DNA of 64,000 nt from Coprobacillus cateniformis (GCF_009767585.1 NZ_WSNW01000001.1:620001-684000), one strand, 5' to 3'; shown: positions 34,379-43,209, counted from the first letter of the stretch. The notes: generated from the letters alone by a model not told the origin. Program-made: numbers and translations.

Positions 34379-34406
34379 ATTATATCATTTTTTTCGACAC
34401 TCTCAA
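34379..34406 (-). promoter_or_regulatory. Promoter of the EAL protein gene
   Basis: TTGAGA (34401-34406) and TATAAT (34379-34384) on the minus strand, 16-nt spacer. The rest of 34407-34590 has no gene and probably contains the right end of the IS element. Confidence 0.6.
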
Positions 34407-34590
34407 CAGAAACATCAGAAAAGAAAGACAACTATATTAAAGTCAAGTAGTAAATTGTGAAAAAGTATGAAATATAAAATACTTGAAAATATAGTATTCG
34501 ATCTTTGAAATTGTGAATGTAAATATGTTGAAAAGAACTATAGTTAAAAATAGCACATTTCAATAAAATGTGGTTTGTTAAAAGTTTTGA

Positions 34591-35751
34591 CTATTTGAGT
34601 GAATTTATATCGAAAGATAGATTGTTTGTTTCGAGATGATAAATAATCCTCAAAAGTTTTCTTACACAATGACCTAAAGCACAGAGGTGCCCTTTACCTT
34701 GATTTCGTTTTAAATGATAGTAATTATTGAATGCAGGGTTATGACGAATTACAGGAATAATGACTCTATAAAGTGTTGTTCTTAGATATTTGGAACCTTT
34801 CTTGGTTATGGCTGTTTTATCAGCTGAAAATTTGCCAGATTCACTTATATAAGGATTTACACCTGCAAATTTAATTACTTTTCCTGCATTTGAGTATTTA
34901 CTTATATCACCAAGTTCAGCTAAAATAGAAGTACCAGTAATAATTGATATTCCTGGTATTGATGTGATAGAAGAAGCTTGTGTGATGGCGAGTTCTTCTA
35001 TTTTTTTATCTAATTCTTCAATTTGAGAGTTGATTAAATCAATACTGGAAATAACCGATTGAATGATAAAAGAAATAGAAACATCATGAATGCCAACAGA
35101 ATTAGAAGCTAATTCTTTTAATTCTTCCGCACTAAAGGAGTTACAATATTTAAAACATTTTCTTAAAGAACGAATGTCTGTATGAGCAATTGTATAAGCG
35201 TCACTATATTTTCTTAAAATGTTTAAATAAGTAATGGTGTATTCGTTATTAAATAATGTATTAAATTCAGGAAAAACAATGTCAATATGTCGTTGAAGAA
35301 CATTCTTTTTACGATTCATTTCAAGGGTTAGTTGTGTACGATAGCGAGTTAATTCTTTCGCTTCCTTTAATTTCTCATCTTGAATAGAGATGATACGATA
35401 GTAGGCTTTGTCTAAAAGCGCTTTCGTAATTAATAGGGCATCTTCTTTATCACTTTTAACGGATTTTAAAGAAGCTTTTCTAAGGCTTTTAGTAGTAATA
35501 GGGTTAATAAGAGCTACTTTATAGCCTTCAGCCAATAAACTACTTTCAATGGCGAAGTTATAGTGCCCTGTATCTTCCATACCGATTAAGAGTTCGTTTT
35601 TTGAATATTTATTAAGTTCCGTATAGAGTTTTTTAAAACCTTCTTTATTGTTTTTGAAGAAAAAAGGATCACATAAAGATTCGCCAGTAGAAGCCTCCAT
35701 GATAAAAGCAGCGTGTTCATATTTGGCGATGTCAATGCCAACAAGTTTCAT
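34591..35751 (-). CDS. IS110-family DEDD recombinase
   Basis: ATG at 35751 follows GAAAGGAATTGATAATT. The 386-residue protein has the RuvC-like N-terminal domain with acidic residues in VGIDIAKYEH, GMEDTGHYNF and VKSDKEDALLI. The C-terminal transposase_20 domain (about 255-350) contains ITSIPGISIITGTSILAELG, AGKVIKFAGVNPYISESGKF and the catalytic-Ser region KKGSKYLRTTLY. These enzymes recombine donor and target with the help of a bridge RNA. The gene is full length with no frameshift, so it could be active. Confidence 0.93.
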   Translation of the reverse strand: MKLVGIDIAKYEHAAFIMEASTGESLCDPFFFKNNKEGFKKLYTELNKYSKNELLIGMEDTGHYNFAIESSLLAEGYKVALINPITTKSLRKASLKSVKSDKEDALLITKALLDKAYYRIISIQDEKLKEAKELTRYRTQLTLEMNRKKNVLQRHIDIVFPEFNTLFNNEYTITYLNILRKYSDAYTIAHTDIRSLRKCFKYCNSFSAEELKELASNSVGIHDVSISFIIQSVISSIDLINSQIEELDKKIEELAITQASSITSIPGISIITGTSILAELGDISKYSNAGKVIKFAGVNPYISESGKFSADKTAITKKGSKYLRTTLYRVIIPVIRHNPAFNNYYHLKRNQGKGHLCALGHCVRKLLRIIYHLETNNLSFDINSLK

Positions 35752-35759
35752 AATTATCA

Positions 35760-36046
35760 ATTCCTTTCTTACGATAGTTTGTGATTGTGAAATTGAATCC
35801 ACTTCAAAGGTATCAAAAACCTGGTGTGTTTAGAATTCAAAAGACTCATACAACTAATAATAAATGCGATACGAAGAAGTGGTAAGATTCTTTCTAGAAA
35901 GTCAGAGCAATAGAGAGTAAGATACAAATCCACATTCACAATTACAAATTTTATCACAACCTGAAGTGATACCAAAAGATTCAGGTAGAAAGGAGAATTG
36001 GTATATTAGATTTATTACTCTTTGTATGAGTAACTTCAATATACCA
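35760..36046 (-). ncRNA. Candidate IS110 bridge RNA region
   Basis: In IS110-group elements the bridge RNA is encoded in the noncoding left end upstream of the recombinase. Here this region has several stems: TGGTATATT/AATATACCA (36038-36046 with 35999-36007) enclosing TTACTC/GAGTAA; ACCTGAA/TTCAGGT (35959-35986); and AGGT/ACCT (35809-35823). The loop of the second carries GGTATCA, which is complementary to TGATACC in the third. RNA boundaries and guide loops are not resolved. Confidence 0.4.
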
Positions 36047-36116
36047 GGAGTTATAATGACTTTTTACAATATATCCATCTTTAAAAGATTAAAAATTATG
36101 AGTATGATATGCAATA

Positions 36117-36163
36117 TTAAAAAAGATTCAAATTTCTATAAATGAAATTGAATCTTTTTATAT
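36117..36163 (-). terminator. Terminator of the ABC transporter operon
   Basis: AAAAAGATTCAAATTTC and GAAATTGAATCTTTTT pair with one bulged A; T-rich on the minus strand. Confidence 0.78.
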
Positions 36164-36178
36164 AAATACAAATCTATT

Positions 36179-36904
36179 TTAATCATCTAATCCACGTTTT
36201 TTATATACAATTGTAAATCCTATTAATCCAAGAACAATCCACGCTACTGCAACACCAAAAGCAATAAGAGCATCTTGTGAGAATAATGATTGTCCATCTT
36301 GTAAAATAAAATAAAGTGTTTTGAATGAAGTAGTTGGAAAAGCAACAGCTATCTTTTCAAAAAAAGCATTCATATTGGCAAACATTGGTGGCAACATTAG
36401 TAAAATCATAATAGGTGAACTCAGTGTCCCAGCACTCATTTGATCTTTAGACAACAATCCTACTAATGCACCAAAAAACAAAAGACCAATCGATACAATT
36501 GTAATCACAATTAATAAATAGCCTATATTGAGAAAACCTTCACCACAGCATATAAAGATTAAAAATGAATCTAAAACAACCAATAATAATGCTACTGTTG
36601 CTTTACTTAGCAAAAACTCAGAAGCACTGACATTAGCCATCATTAAGGAGCGAAGTGTATGCTTTTCTTTTTCTTCTGCAACCATATTGGCAAGAATATT
36701 AACTGGAATAATTGATAAAACCAAAACAATGCATAAAATTGTTACAAATCCTGTTGGTATACCTTCCATATCAGAATAAATCATTGTATATAGAAGACAA
36801 AACATAACTGGTAAACAAAGTAATAAGAGAACATTTTTATTTGTAAAACTGTTTTTAAAATCTTTCTTAAATAAAGCTATGAAGCAACGCATATTGAATT
36901 TCAT
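36179..36904 (-). CDS. ABC-2 type transporter permease
   Basis: The 241-residue protein has six hydrophobic segments and a cytoplasmic N-terminal helix (CFIALFKKDFKNSFTNKN). The ABC-2 permease motif is NMVAEEKEKHTLRSLMMANVS between segments two and three. It pairs with the ATPase encoded 3 bp upstream to form a small exporter. No modification or lipid genes are adjacent, so the cargo is unknown. GAGGGGGAATAATTA precedes the ATG. Confidence 0.87.
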   Translation of the reverse strand: MKFNMRCFIALFKKDFKNSFTNKNVLLLLCLPVMFCLLYTMIYSDMEGIPTGFVTILCIVLVLSIIPVNILANMVAEEKEKHTLRSLMMANVSASEFLLSKATVALLLVVLDSFLIFICCGEGFLNIGYLLIVITIVSIGLLFFGALVGLLSKDQMSAGTLSSPIMILLMLPPMFANMNAFFEKIAVAFPTTSFKTLYFILQDGQSLFSQDALIAFGVAVAWIVLGLIGFTIVYKKRGLDD

Positions 36905-36907
36905 TAA

Positions 36908-37735
36908 TTATTCCCCCTCTGTTAAGAATAGAAAGACTTCTTTTAATGATGGTTCAATAGAATGAATCATCAGCAATTCATCAATATCTTTTAATTCAGA
37001 AATTAATTTTTCTTTATTTAATGGGATTGTTCTTTTCCCATCTTGTGTAGTTAATTCTATTGTCTGTTTAGAATATTTTAATTTCAAATCCTCTGGTTTC
37101 CCACATTCAATAACATGTCCATGATTTAAGAAAGCAATACGATGACAAAGCTCATCAGCTTCTTCCATGTTATGGGTTGTTAAGAAAACCGTTGTTCCCA
37201 TTTGATTTAAGAGTTTAATGATATCTCTTACTTCTTGAGCAGTTGCTGGATCAAGATTAGCAGTTGGTTCATCTAAAAATAAGATCTCTGGAGAATGAAT
37301 AATCGTTCTTGCAAAAATAACTCTTTGTCTCATTCCACGTGACAATTTAGATACAAGCATTTTCTTAGCATCTAAAAGATCAACTTCCCTTAATACACGC
37401 TCCACATGACTATGATCAACACCATAGATATCAGCAAACAATACTAAGTTATCATAAACGCTCATCTTTTCATATAAACCACTGTTATCACTCATAATGC
37501 CAATCTTTTGCTTTATTTCTTGTGAAAAAGGACTATCATTTAAAATAGTAATTTGACCAGTATCACTATGCAGCTGACCTGATAACAATTTAATTGTCGT
37601 TGTTTTTCCAGCTCCACTTGGACCCAAAAATCCAAATATTTCACCTTTCTTAATTTCAAATGAACAATTGTCCAAAGCTTTATGTGATCCAAAACTTTTT
37701 GTAAGCTGTTGAACCGAAATAATATTATCTGTCAT
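36908..37735 (-). CDS. ABC transporter ATP-binding protein
   Basis: The 275-residue ATPase has Walker A GPSGAGKTT (about 38-46), a Q-loop in KIGIMSDNSGLYEKM, the signature LSRGMRQRV (LSGGQ variant), Walker B ILFLDEPTANLD and the H-loop VFLTTHNMEEA. It powers the ABC-2 permease downstream. AGGAGGGGTACAAA precedes the ATG. The regulator gene at 37831-38712 is upstream with a terminator between, so the two transcription units are separate. Confidence 0.93.
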   Translation of the reverse strand: MTDNIISVQQLTKSFGSHKALDNCSFEIKKGEIFGFLGPSGAGKTTTIKLLSGQLHSDTGQITILNDSPFSQEIKQKIGIMSDNSGLYEKMSVYDNLVLFADIYGVDHSHVERVLREVDLLDAKKMLVSKLSRGMRQRVIFARTIIHSPEILFLDEPTANLDPATAQEVRDIIKLLNQMGTTVFLTTHNMEEADELCHRIAFLNHGHVIECGKPEDLKLKYSKQTIELTTQDGKRTIPLNKEKLISELKDIDELLMIHSIEPSLKEVFLFLTEGE

Positions 37736-37772
37736 TTTGTACCCCTCCTGACTTTTCTTATTTTATATAAAA

Positions 37773-37799
37773 ATGGATATTTTTCTATAAAATATCCAT
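37773..37799 (-). terminator. Terminator between regulator and ABC operon
   Basis: ATGGATATTTT (37773-37783) and AAAATATCCAT (37789-37799), followed on the minus strand by TTTTTATATAA. Confidence 0.75.
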
Positions 37800-37830
37800 G
37801 AAAAGAGCATATTAAACATTGAAATGAGTA

Positions 37831-38712
37831 TTAAAACTGATAAATAGTCTTCATTTCCTGTATTTTTAATTTACTTAAAGGAATCATAGAGTCTTCATAA
37901 TTGATTAATTTTAATGAATAAGAGTTCCTTGTCCATTTCACAATTTGTGTAACTCTTTGCATATTTACCAAATATGATCGATGACAACGATAGAACCCAA
38001 AGCGATGAAGACGATTTTCAAGCTCATCCATTGAAAAAGGTGATTGATAACAACTTCCTCTTACATAAACTTGGGATTTTCCATCATATGCTTCTACATA
38101 ATCAATATCCTCAGGGTTTAATAAAAAAATACGATTATTGAGTTTTACAGATATTTTTTGAATAACCATTGTATCATCATCAATTTCAATATTTTCTTCT
38201 TGCTCAATAGGTTGAATGTGATCATTTCGAATATACACCTTATATCCATCACACAAACAGATGTCCTTAAATGAACGAGATATTGTTATTATTTTCTTAT
38301 GATGTCGCTTAGCAATCTCAAACCAATGTAATATCATATGAATACTTTCTTCATTAAGATCTTTCATTGGTTCTTCTAGACAATAAATATCACAATCTTT
38401 AATAATTTCTCTAGCAATTAAAATACGCCGTTTTTGAATTAATGTACATTTAGCAATTCTAAGATGTAAAAAATCTGTAAGATGCATATATTCAATGGCT
38501 TGTTCTATGAATTCTCTTTTCTGTGATATATCAGCAAAAAAACGTAGATATTCCTTAACCTTCATATCCTCATACATGGCCATATTTTCACTTAAGATAG
38601 ACATGTTTTGATATTCACTCACAATATCTTCAATCTTCAAAGCAATATCTTTTGAACATTCAATATGTAATGCAACATGTTCTTGTATTAGTTGTTGAAT
38701 TTTCTCCTTCAC
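37831..38712 (-). CDS. LytTR regulator fused to a Walker A-less ABC ATPase-like domain
   Basis: The start is GTG at 38712 with GGGGGGAGATAA upstream. In the 293-residue protein, residues about 45-175 follow the C-terminal half of an ABC ATPase: SILSENMAMYEDMKVKEYLR (Q-loop-like), LIQKRRILIAREII at the place of the ABC signature, DIYCLEEPMKDLNEE at Walker B and KKIITISRSFKDI at the switch region. No Walker A loop exists. Residues about 195-293 form a LytTR DNA-binding domain (EDIDYVEAYDGKSQVYVRGS, FYRCHRSYLVNMQRV). It probably regulates the neighbouring ABC exporter, perhaps by contacting its ATPase. Confidence 0.85.
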   Translation of the reverse strand: MKEKIQQLIQEHVALHIECSKDIALKIEDIVSEYQNMSILSENMAMYEDMKVKEYLRFFADISQKREFIEQAIEYMHLTDFLHLRIAKCTLIQKRRILIAREIIKDCDIYCLEEPMKDLNEESIHMILHWFEIAKRHHKKIITISRSFKDICLCDGYKVYIRNDHIQPIEQEENIEIDDDTMVIQKISVKLNNRIFLLNPEDIDYVEAYDGKSQVYVRGSCYQSPFSMDELENRLHRFGFYRCHRSYLVNMQRVTQIVKWTRNSYSLKLINYEDSMIPLSKLKIQEMKTIYQF

Positions 38713-38790
38713 TTATCTCCCCCCTCACTATATCTTTATTATATCAAATTATTAAAATTCAAACGAGTTAAAATATAAATATAAAATAAA

Positions 38791-38820
38791 AGAGTAGGCA
38801 TTTATTGGGGAGCCTACTCT
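38791..38820 (-). terminator. Terminator of the phasin-ubiB operon
   Basis: AGAGTAGGC (38791-38799) and GCCTACTCT (38812-38820), followed on the minus strand by TTTTATTTTATATTT. Confidence 0.8.
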
Positions 38821-38899
38821 AGCGGTTTGTAACGTTCATTAGTTATTATGAACACTTTCATTTTAATGAAAATAACCTATTTTGTCAATATTTTTATGT

Positions 38900-40510
38900 C
38901 TATTTACGATATTTTCTTTCTTTTAATACAGTTATCAACAACCATATCCCTAATCCAATAGCTGTCATATAGCCAATAAAACCAATAGCTGGTATTCCAA
39001 AAAACTGAGGACTCATCTGAGTTGTACACAATAAACTACTTGCCATTAGTAAACCAGCACTCACAATCCCAACTGTTAATTTATTAACCATATGATTGAC
39101 AGAGTTCAAAGGAACACTTGAATCCATAATATCAAGATTTATTTTTATACGACCTTTCATTATCATACGAATAAGTTCAGATAATTGGATAGGAATATTT
39201 AATCCATACTGAGTTGCATCATAGACTTTTTTACCAGTTGTAGACAATTCTTTTTTTATATCTAAATCTTTTAAAATATGACCTGCAACATGATTAGCTG
39301 CAACTTCAATAATACTTATGTGAGGATCAAGATGCATAACTGTACTTTCCATCGTAACAAGTCCACGAGCTAACATACTCACACCTTTAGGCATTGAAAT
39401 ATGATGTTTATGAGCAATAGTAAAGATTTCTTGCACAGCGTCACCTAAATTCATATCTTTCAAATCCATACTAACATAATGCTGCATAAAATTTTCTATA
39501 TCATCATAAAAAAGTGTATAATCAATGCGGTCTTCATGAACCCCTAATACCAATATAACATCTGCAAGTTGTTGTGTATCATTATTCCCAATTGCAAGCA
39601 CTGCTTGCTTCATTAAATCTTTATCTTCTCGTTTTAAGATTCCCATCATTCCAAAATCAATCCACACAATTTTACCATCCCTAATTCTTAAATTGCCAGG
39701 ATGCGGATCAGCATGAAAGAAACCATCATCAACAATTTGTTTGATATAGTTTTCTGATATTTTAACAGCAATTTCATGATTATCATAACCATTTTTTAAA
39801 AGCAAATCTCTATTATCAATTTCAAAACCATCAACATATTCCATCACAAGAACTTTACTCGTTGTATATTCTGTTTCAATATGGGGTGCACCTATATATA
39901 ACAAATCTTCATTCAGTTTGATAAAATGTTCAGCATATTGTGCTTCATTTAAAAAATCCATTTCTTCTTTTGCAGTCTGCCAGAATTCATCTAAAACAAT
40001 GTTTAAATCAACGACACTCCCTAAAACCTCATTGAGTCGCAATAACTGTATTGCTCTTCTTACTAAAGAGATATCTCTTTCCATCATATTATAAATAGAA
40101 GGTCTTTGGACTTTAACAACAATTTGCTTGCCATTTCTTAGAGTCGCCTTATGAACTTGAGCTATAGAAGCACTTCCAAGTGGTACTTGATCAAATGTCA
40201 TAAATATATCTTCTAAATCTGTTCCATACTCATCTTCTACAACAGTTCTTATTGTTGCCATATTCATAGGTGCAACATTATCTCGTAATTGGGTTAGCTC
40301 CTGACAGTAACGTTCAGAAAACATATCTTGACGTGAGGACATAATTTGCCCAATCTTCACAAAAGTCGGTCCTAAATCTTCTAATATCATTCTTAATTTC
40401 ACTGGATCTATACCTTTTGTAAGATGATGTTTTTTCAATATAGCAATAATTTGTGCAAGGCGATGCTTACTGCTTAAAGATCCTGAATTATTCTGTATCT
40501 CTTTTGGCAT
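38900..40510 (-). CDS. UbiB/AarF (ABC1) family atypical kinase
   Basis: The 536-residue protein has the family KxGQ motif in FVKIGQIMSSRQDM, the Ala-rich loop PLGSASIAQVHKA, VKVQRP with the Lys, the catalytic-loop FFHADPHPGNLRI and WIDFGMM. Two membrane segments close the C terminus (VGIVSAGLLMASSLL, GFIGYMTAIGLGIWLLITVL). UbiB-type proteins are ATPases tied to quinone or lipid handling. No ubiquinone genes are near, and many Bacillota that lack ubiquinone keep this gene. Its start overlaps the phasin-like gene by 23 bp. Confidence 0.88.
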   Translation of the reverse strand: MPKEIQNNSGSLSSKHRLAQIIAILKKHHLTKGIDPVKLRMILEDLGPTFVKIGQIMSSRQDMFSERYCQELTQLRDNVAPMNMATIRTVVEDEYGTDLEDIFMTFDQVPLGSASIAQVHKATLRNGKQIVVKVQRPSIYNMMERDISLVRRAIQLLRLNEVLGSVVDLNIVLDEFWQTAKEEMDFLNEAQYAEHFIKLNEDLLYIGAPHIETEYTTSKVLVMEYVDGFEIDNRDLLLKNGYDNHEIAVKISENYIKQIVDDGFFHADPHPGNLRIRDGKIVWIDFGMMGILKREDKDLMKQAVLAIGNNDTQQLADVILVLGVHEDRIDYTLFYDDIENFMQHYVSMDLKDMNLGDAVQEIFTIAHKHHISMPKGVSMLARGLVTMESTVMHLDPHISIIEVAANHVAGHILKDLDIKKELSTTGKKVYDATQYGLNIPIQLSELIRMIMKGRIKINLDIMDSSVPLNSVNHMVNKLTVGIVSAGLLMASSLLCTTQMSPQFFGIPAIGFIGYMTAIGLGIWLLITVLKERKYRK

Positions 40511-40787
40511 TTTGTAATTCTTCTATCTTTGCTTTTAAAATCTCTAATTCCTCATCATTAACCTTTTCTAGATCTTTACTTATTTTATCTACAGTTAATG
40601 GTTCTCTTAATTTTTCTGCAACATTATGTTTTAATTCTTCATTAAGAACTTTACCTTGTTCAACAGTTAATTCACCTTTTTTAACCAACTGCTCAACAAC
40701 TTCTTTAGATTTTTCTGCTGTCACTGCAACAGCACCAATACCAGCCAATAAGACCTTTTTTAAATCTTCATTAAAGTTACTCATCAT
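40488..40787 (-). CDS. Phasin-like small helical protein
   Basis: The 99-residue product (KKVLLAGIGAVAVTAEKSKE, QLVKKGELTVEQGKVLNEEL) fits the phasin-family proteins often found next to aarF in Bacillota. It has a hydrophobic helix near the N terminus and a coiled-coil-like C-terminal half. AAGGAGGTTATA precedes two adjacent ATG codons (40787, 40784). It overlaps ubiB and probably works with it at the membrane; a role in polyhydroxyalkanoate granules is not supported by any neighbour. Confidence 0.75.
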   Translation of the reverse strand: MMSNFNEDLKKVLLAGIGAVAVTAEKSKEVVEQLVKKGELTVEQGKVLNEELKHNVAEKLREPLTVDKISKDLEKVNDEELEILKAKIEELQNAKRDTE

Positions 40788-40928
40788 TATAACCTCCTTA
40801 CCCTTTCACTTTATTTTATCACTTTTTAATGGTAATTGCATAAATAACCATCTTCATCTTTGAAAATAAAATTCTCATAGTTATTCTTTTTAAAATATAT
40901 TATAATAAATAGCATAGGAGTGTGAATT

Positions 40929-41753
40929 ATGGAATTAAAGATTGAAAGTTATACAAAACCATACATTAACAAGACTGATCATCATTTATATATTGCTCCA
41001 TCTCCAAAACTACAAAACATTGTTGCTCATTATACAATTACTTTTCAAAATCATGAACTTGAAATTCCAGAACATTCTGTCTTAAATCTCATTCCAGATG
41101 TAAGTGGATGCTTTGTTTTTAAATTCTTTGATAAATTATCAATTAAAGTATGGGGGCCAACAACAAAAGTTGTTACTGTTGATAATGATCTGAATACTTT
41201 TCCATGTCGTTTTTTTATTGAATTTTTACCTGGTGGACTCTATCAAGTCTTAGGCATAAATGTACATAGTATTTTAGATCAAAAAATAGAACTAGAAGAC
41301 TTAAATGAAGCACTTTATCAAGAAATTAGAGATTTGTTTGAAAAAGTAACAACTTTTGATGAAGTGGTAGAAATTATTGATGACATTCTTTGCAGAGAAG
41401 TTAAGAAACATTCTATTCACCAGCAAATCATTAAATCCATAGAACGTATTTATACACAACATGAAAGTTTTCATACATCTCTTATTGCAGCAGAACTTGG
41501 GATTAGTGAAAGACAGCTTAATCGATATTTTCATAAATATGTAGGAATGAGTTTTAAGAAATTCACTAAAATCGTAAATATTAATCACCTTATACAAGAT
41601 ATGTCTAAGAAAAAATTAATTGATTTAACTTTTGATTATGAATATTTTGATCAAGCACATTTTAACCATGTATTTAAAGAAATTTGTCAAACAACACCCA
41701 CACATTATCTGCAGAATTTGTCTGATTTTTACAATGAATTATACAAATTCTAA
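40929..41753 (+). CDS. AraC family regulator
   Basis: The 274-residue protein has an N-terminal domain of about 150 residues (IAPSPKLQNIVAHYTITF, IEFLPGGLYQVLGI) of the DUF6597-like type seen in many AraC proteins. The C-terminal AraC helix-turn-helix pair is at about 165-265 (HTSLIAAELGISERQLNRYF, DLTFDYEYFDQAHFNHVF). TAGGAGTGTGAATT precedes the ATG. It stands just before the DUF3795/VOC pair on the same strand and may be co-transcribed with them. Confidence 0.83.
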   Translation: MELKIESYTKPYINKTDHHLYIAPSPKLQNIVAHYTITFQNHELEIPEHSVLNLIPDVSGCFVFKFFDKLSIKVWGPTTKVVTVDNDLNTFPCRFFIEFLPGGLYQVLGINVHSILDQKIELEDLNEALYQEIRDLFEKVTTFDEVVEIIDDILCREVKKHSIHQQIIKSIERIYTQHESFHTSLIAAELGISERQLNRYFHKYVGMSFKKFTKIVNINHLIQDMSKKKLIDLTFDYEYFDQAHFNHVFKEICQTTPTHYLQNLSDFYNELYKF

Positions 41754-41782
41754 TTATAATTATACTTACAGGAGGTATGATT

Positions 41783-42049
41783 ATGATCGAATCAAGATGT
41801 GGTATTAAATGTAGTGAATGTGAATATAGAGAACAAATGGGATGTCCAGGGTGCTTACATATGGAAAAGCCTTTTTGGGGTGACAAATGTGTTATTAAAG
41901 ATTCTTGTGAAAGTAAAGGTCACCAACATTGTGGAATGTGTGAAACTTTTCCATGTGACCAACTCAAAGCATTTGCTTATGATGAAAAGCAAGGTGATGA
42001 TGGAAAAAGAATTCAACAATGTCAAGTCTGGAAAGATGAGAAAGCGTAA
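41783..42049 (+). CDS. Cysteine-rich DUF3795-like protein
   Basis: ATG at 41783 is seven bases after AGGAGG; the ATG at 41777 is too close. The 88-residue product has nine to ten Cys in pairs (RCGIKCSECEYR, GCPGCLH, CGMCETFPCDQLKAF), a pattern seen in DUF3795 proteins and suggestive of zinc binding. Function is unknown. It ends one base before the VOC gene start, so the two are likely coupled. Confidence 0.75.
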   Translation: MIESRCGIKCSECEYREQMGCPGCLHMEKPFWGDKCVIKDSCESKGHQHCGMCETFPCDQLKAFAYDEKQGDDGKRIQQCQVWKDEKA

Positions 42050-42050
42050 T

Positions 42051-42521
42051 ATGAAGTATTGTGGAAGTTTATATGTTATCAAGGATAGTGAAAAAACCAA
42101 AGCTTTCTATAAAGAGATTTTAGGTTTAAGAGTTATTACTGATTTTGGAGCAAACTTTGTTTTAACTGGTGGCATTTCTTTTCAAACCTTAGATAGTTGG
42201 CAGAACTTTATAGAAAAATCGACTGATGATATTCATCTCAATGCGAATAATGGTGAAATGTATTTTGAGAGTGAAGATTTAGATGACTTTATCAAACGCT
42301 TAGACTCTAGAGATGATATTGAATATGTTCATCCTTTGAAAACGCATGATTGGGGACAAAGAGGTATTCGTATTTATGACCCAGATCATCATATTATTGA
42401 AATCAGTGAAACTTTATCAAATGTTTGCAAAAGGTTTATTGAACAAGGTTTAAATCTTCAAGAGATTTCTCAAAAAACAATGCTGTCTGAAAAAATGATT
42501 AATAGATTATTAAAGAAATAA
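42051..42521 (+). CDS. VOC (glyoxalase/bleomycin resistance) family protein
   Basis: The recognisable protein begins at ATG 42051 (YVIKDSEKTKAFYKEILGLR). The 156 residues contain VOC strands (FVLTGGISFQTL, EMYFESEDLDDFIKRL) and the C-terminal metal-type motif RIYDPDHHIIEISE. An extra C-terminal helix-turn-helix-like tail follows (LNLQEISQKTMLSEKMINRL). There is no strong ribosome binding site, and translation may be coupled to the gene before. An ATG at 42036 is an alternative start. Substrate unknown. Confidence 0.8.
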   Translation: MKYCGSLYVIKDSEKTKAFYKEILGLRVITDFGANFVLTGGISFQTLDSWQNFIEKSTDDIHLNANNGEMYFESEDLDDFIKRLDSRDDIEYVHPLKTHDWGQRGIRIYDPDHHIIEISETLSNVCKRFIEQGLNLQEISQKTMLSEKMINRLLKK

Positions 42522-42528
42522 AGCTTTA

Positions 42529-42556
42529 GGAGAGGTTAACTCTCCTTTTCTTTACA
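42529..42556 (+). terminator. Terminator after the VOC gene
   Basis: GGAGAG and CTCTCC arms (42529-42545) followed by TTTTCTTT. Confidence 0.8.
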
Positions 42557-42591
42557 TTAATGTTATAATAAAGTAAAGAGGAGTGATAACG

Positions 42592-43089
42592 ATGTCAAAG
42601 ATTAACAATGAACCTAAAATTAAAAATCCCTTAGTGACTGCTGTACGTGGTCAACTTGAACAAAGAGCTTCTTGGCTATATTTACTTTGCGATGAAGCCA
42701 AGAAGAAAGGAGTTGATCCTATGGAGATTGGTCCAGCAGCTATTCAACGTTGCGGTCTTATACAAGGAAAAGACTTAATTGCCAAAGGACAAACGACGAG
42801 TTTAAAAGGACTTAGAAAAACTCTATTTACAAAACCTGCTCAATGGATGTTTGAAATGAAAATCCAAAATTGTAGTGATGATCAGTTAGAAATACATTTT
42901 CATTATTGTCCCCTTGTCAAAGCATGGCAAAAAGCAGGCTGTAGCGATGAAGAAATTGCTATGTACTGTGATATTGCTATGTGTGGAGACCGGGGTATTG
43001 GTCAAGCTTATGGATGCCAACTCGATTTGCTAAAAACAATCGCTAAGGGTGATGAAATTTGCCATTTACGTTATTATCGAGAAAAATAA
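42592..43089 (+). CDS. L-2-amino-thiazoline-4-carboxylic acid hydrolase-like protein
   Basis: ATG at 42592 follows GAGGAGTGATAACG. The 165-residue protein has the ATC-hydrolase family motifs FHYCPLVKAWQKAGCSDEE, YCDIAMCGDRGIGQAYG and KGDEICHLRY, with conserved Cys and His. The namesake enzyme opens the thiazoline ring in bacterial cysteine synthesis from ATC, but most family members are uncharacterised. It is transcribed alone between two terminators. Confidence 0.8.
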   Translation: MSKINNEPKIKNPLVTAVRGQLEQRASWLYLLCDEAKKKGVDPMEIGPAAIQRCGLIQGKDLIAKGQTTSLKGLRKTLFTKPAQWMFEMKIQNCSDDQLEIHFHYCPLVKAWQKAGCSDEEIAMYCDIAMCGDRGIGQAYGCQLDLLKTIAKGDEICHLRYYREK

Positions 43090-43142
43090 CAATAAAAAGA
43101 AGATGACTTGATGCTGTTTGACGATACAAGTATAAATAATTA

Positions 43143-43193
43143 AAAAGAAGAAGTAAATTCCCTATAATTTAGGACTTTTATTTCTTCTTTTGT
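43143..43193. terminator. Bidirectional terminator between ATC-hydrolase and GH3-GH30 genes
   Basis: AAAAGAAGAA and TTCTTCTTTT arms with an inner AAAT/ATTT pairing; T-rich on both strands. Confidence 0.6.
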
Positions 43194-43209
43194 TTTTTAC
43201 ATGGATTTA

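Larger units (their letters stand above)
34509..36046 (-). mobile_element. IS110-family insertion sequence (ends approximate)
   Basis: The element is defined by its DEDD/Tnp20 recombinase (34591-35751) with about 300 bp of structured noncoding DNA upstream. IS110 elements lack terminal inverted repeats and target duplications, so the ends cannot be fixed by eye. A 12-bp sequence, AATTGTGAATGT, occurs at 34509-34520 and inverted at 35932-35943. Strong hairpins continue to 36046. The element lies between two minus-strand genes and interrupts no recognisable reading frame. Confidence 0.75.

Noticed and set aside
41799..42050. 84-codon N-terminal extension of the VOC protein
   Set aside because: It overlaps the DUF3795 gene in another frame and shows no VOC similarity; homology begins at 42051.
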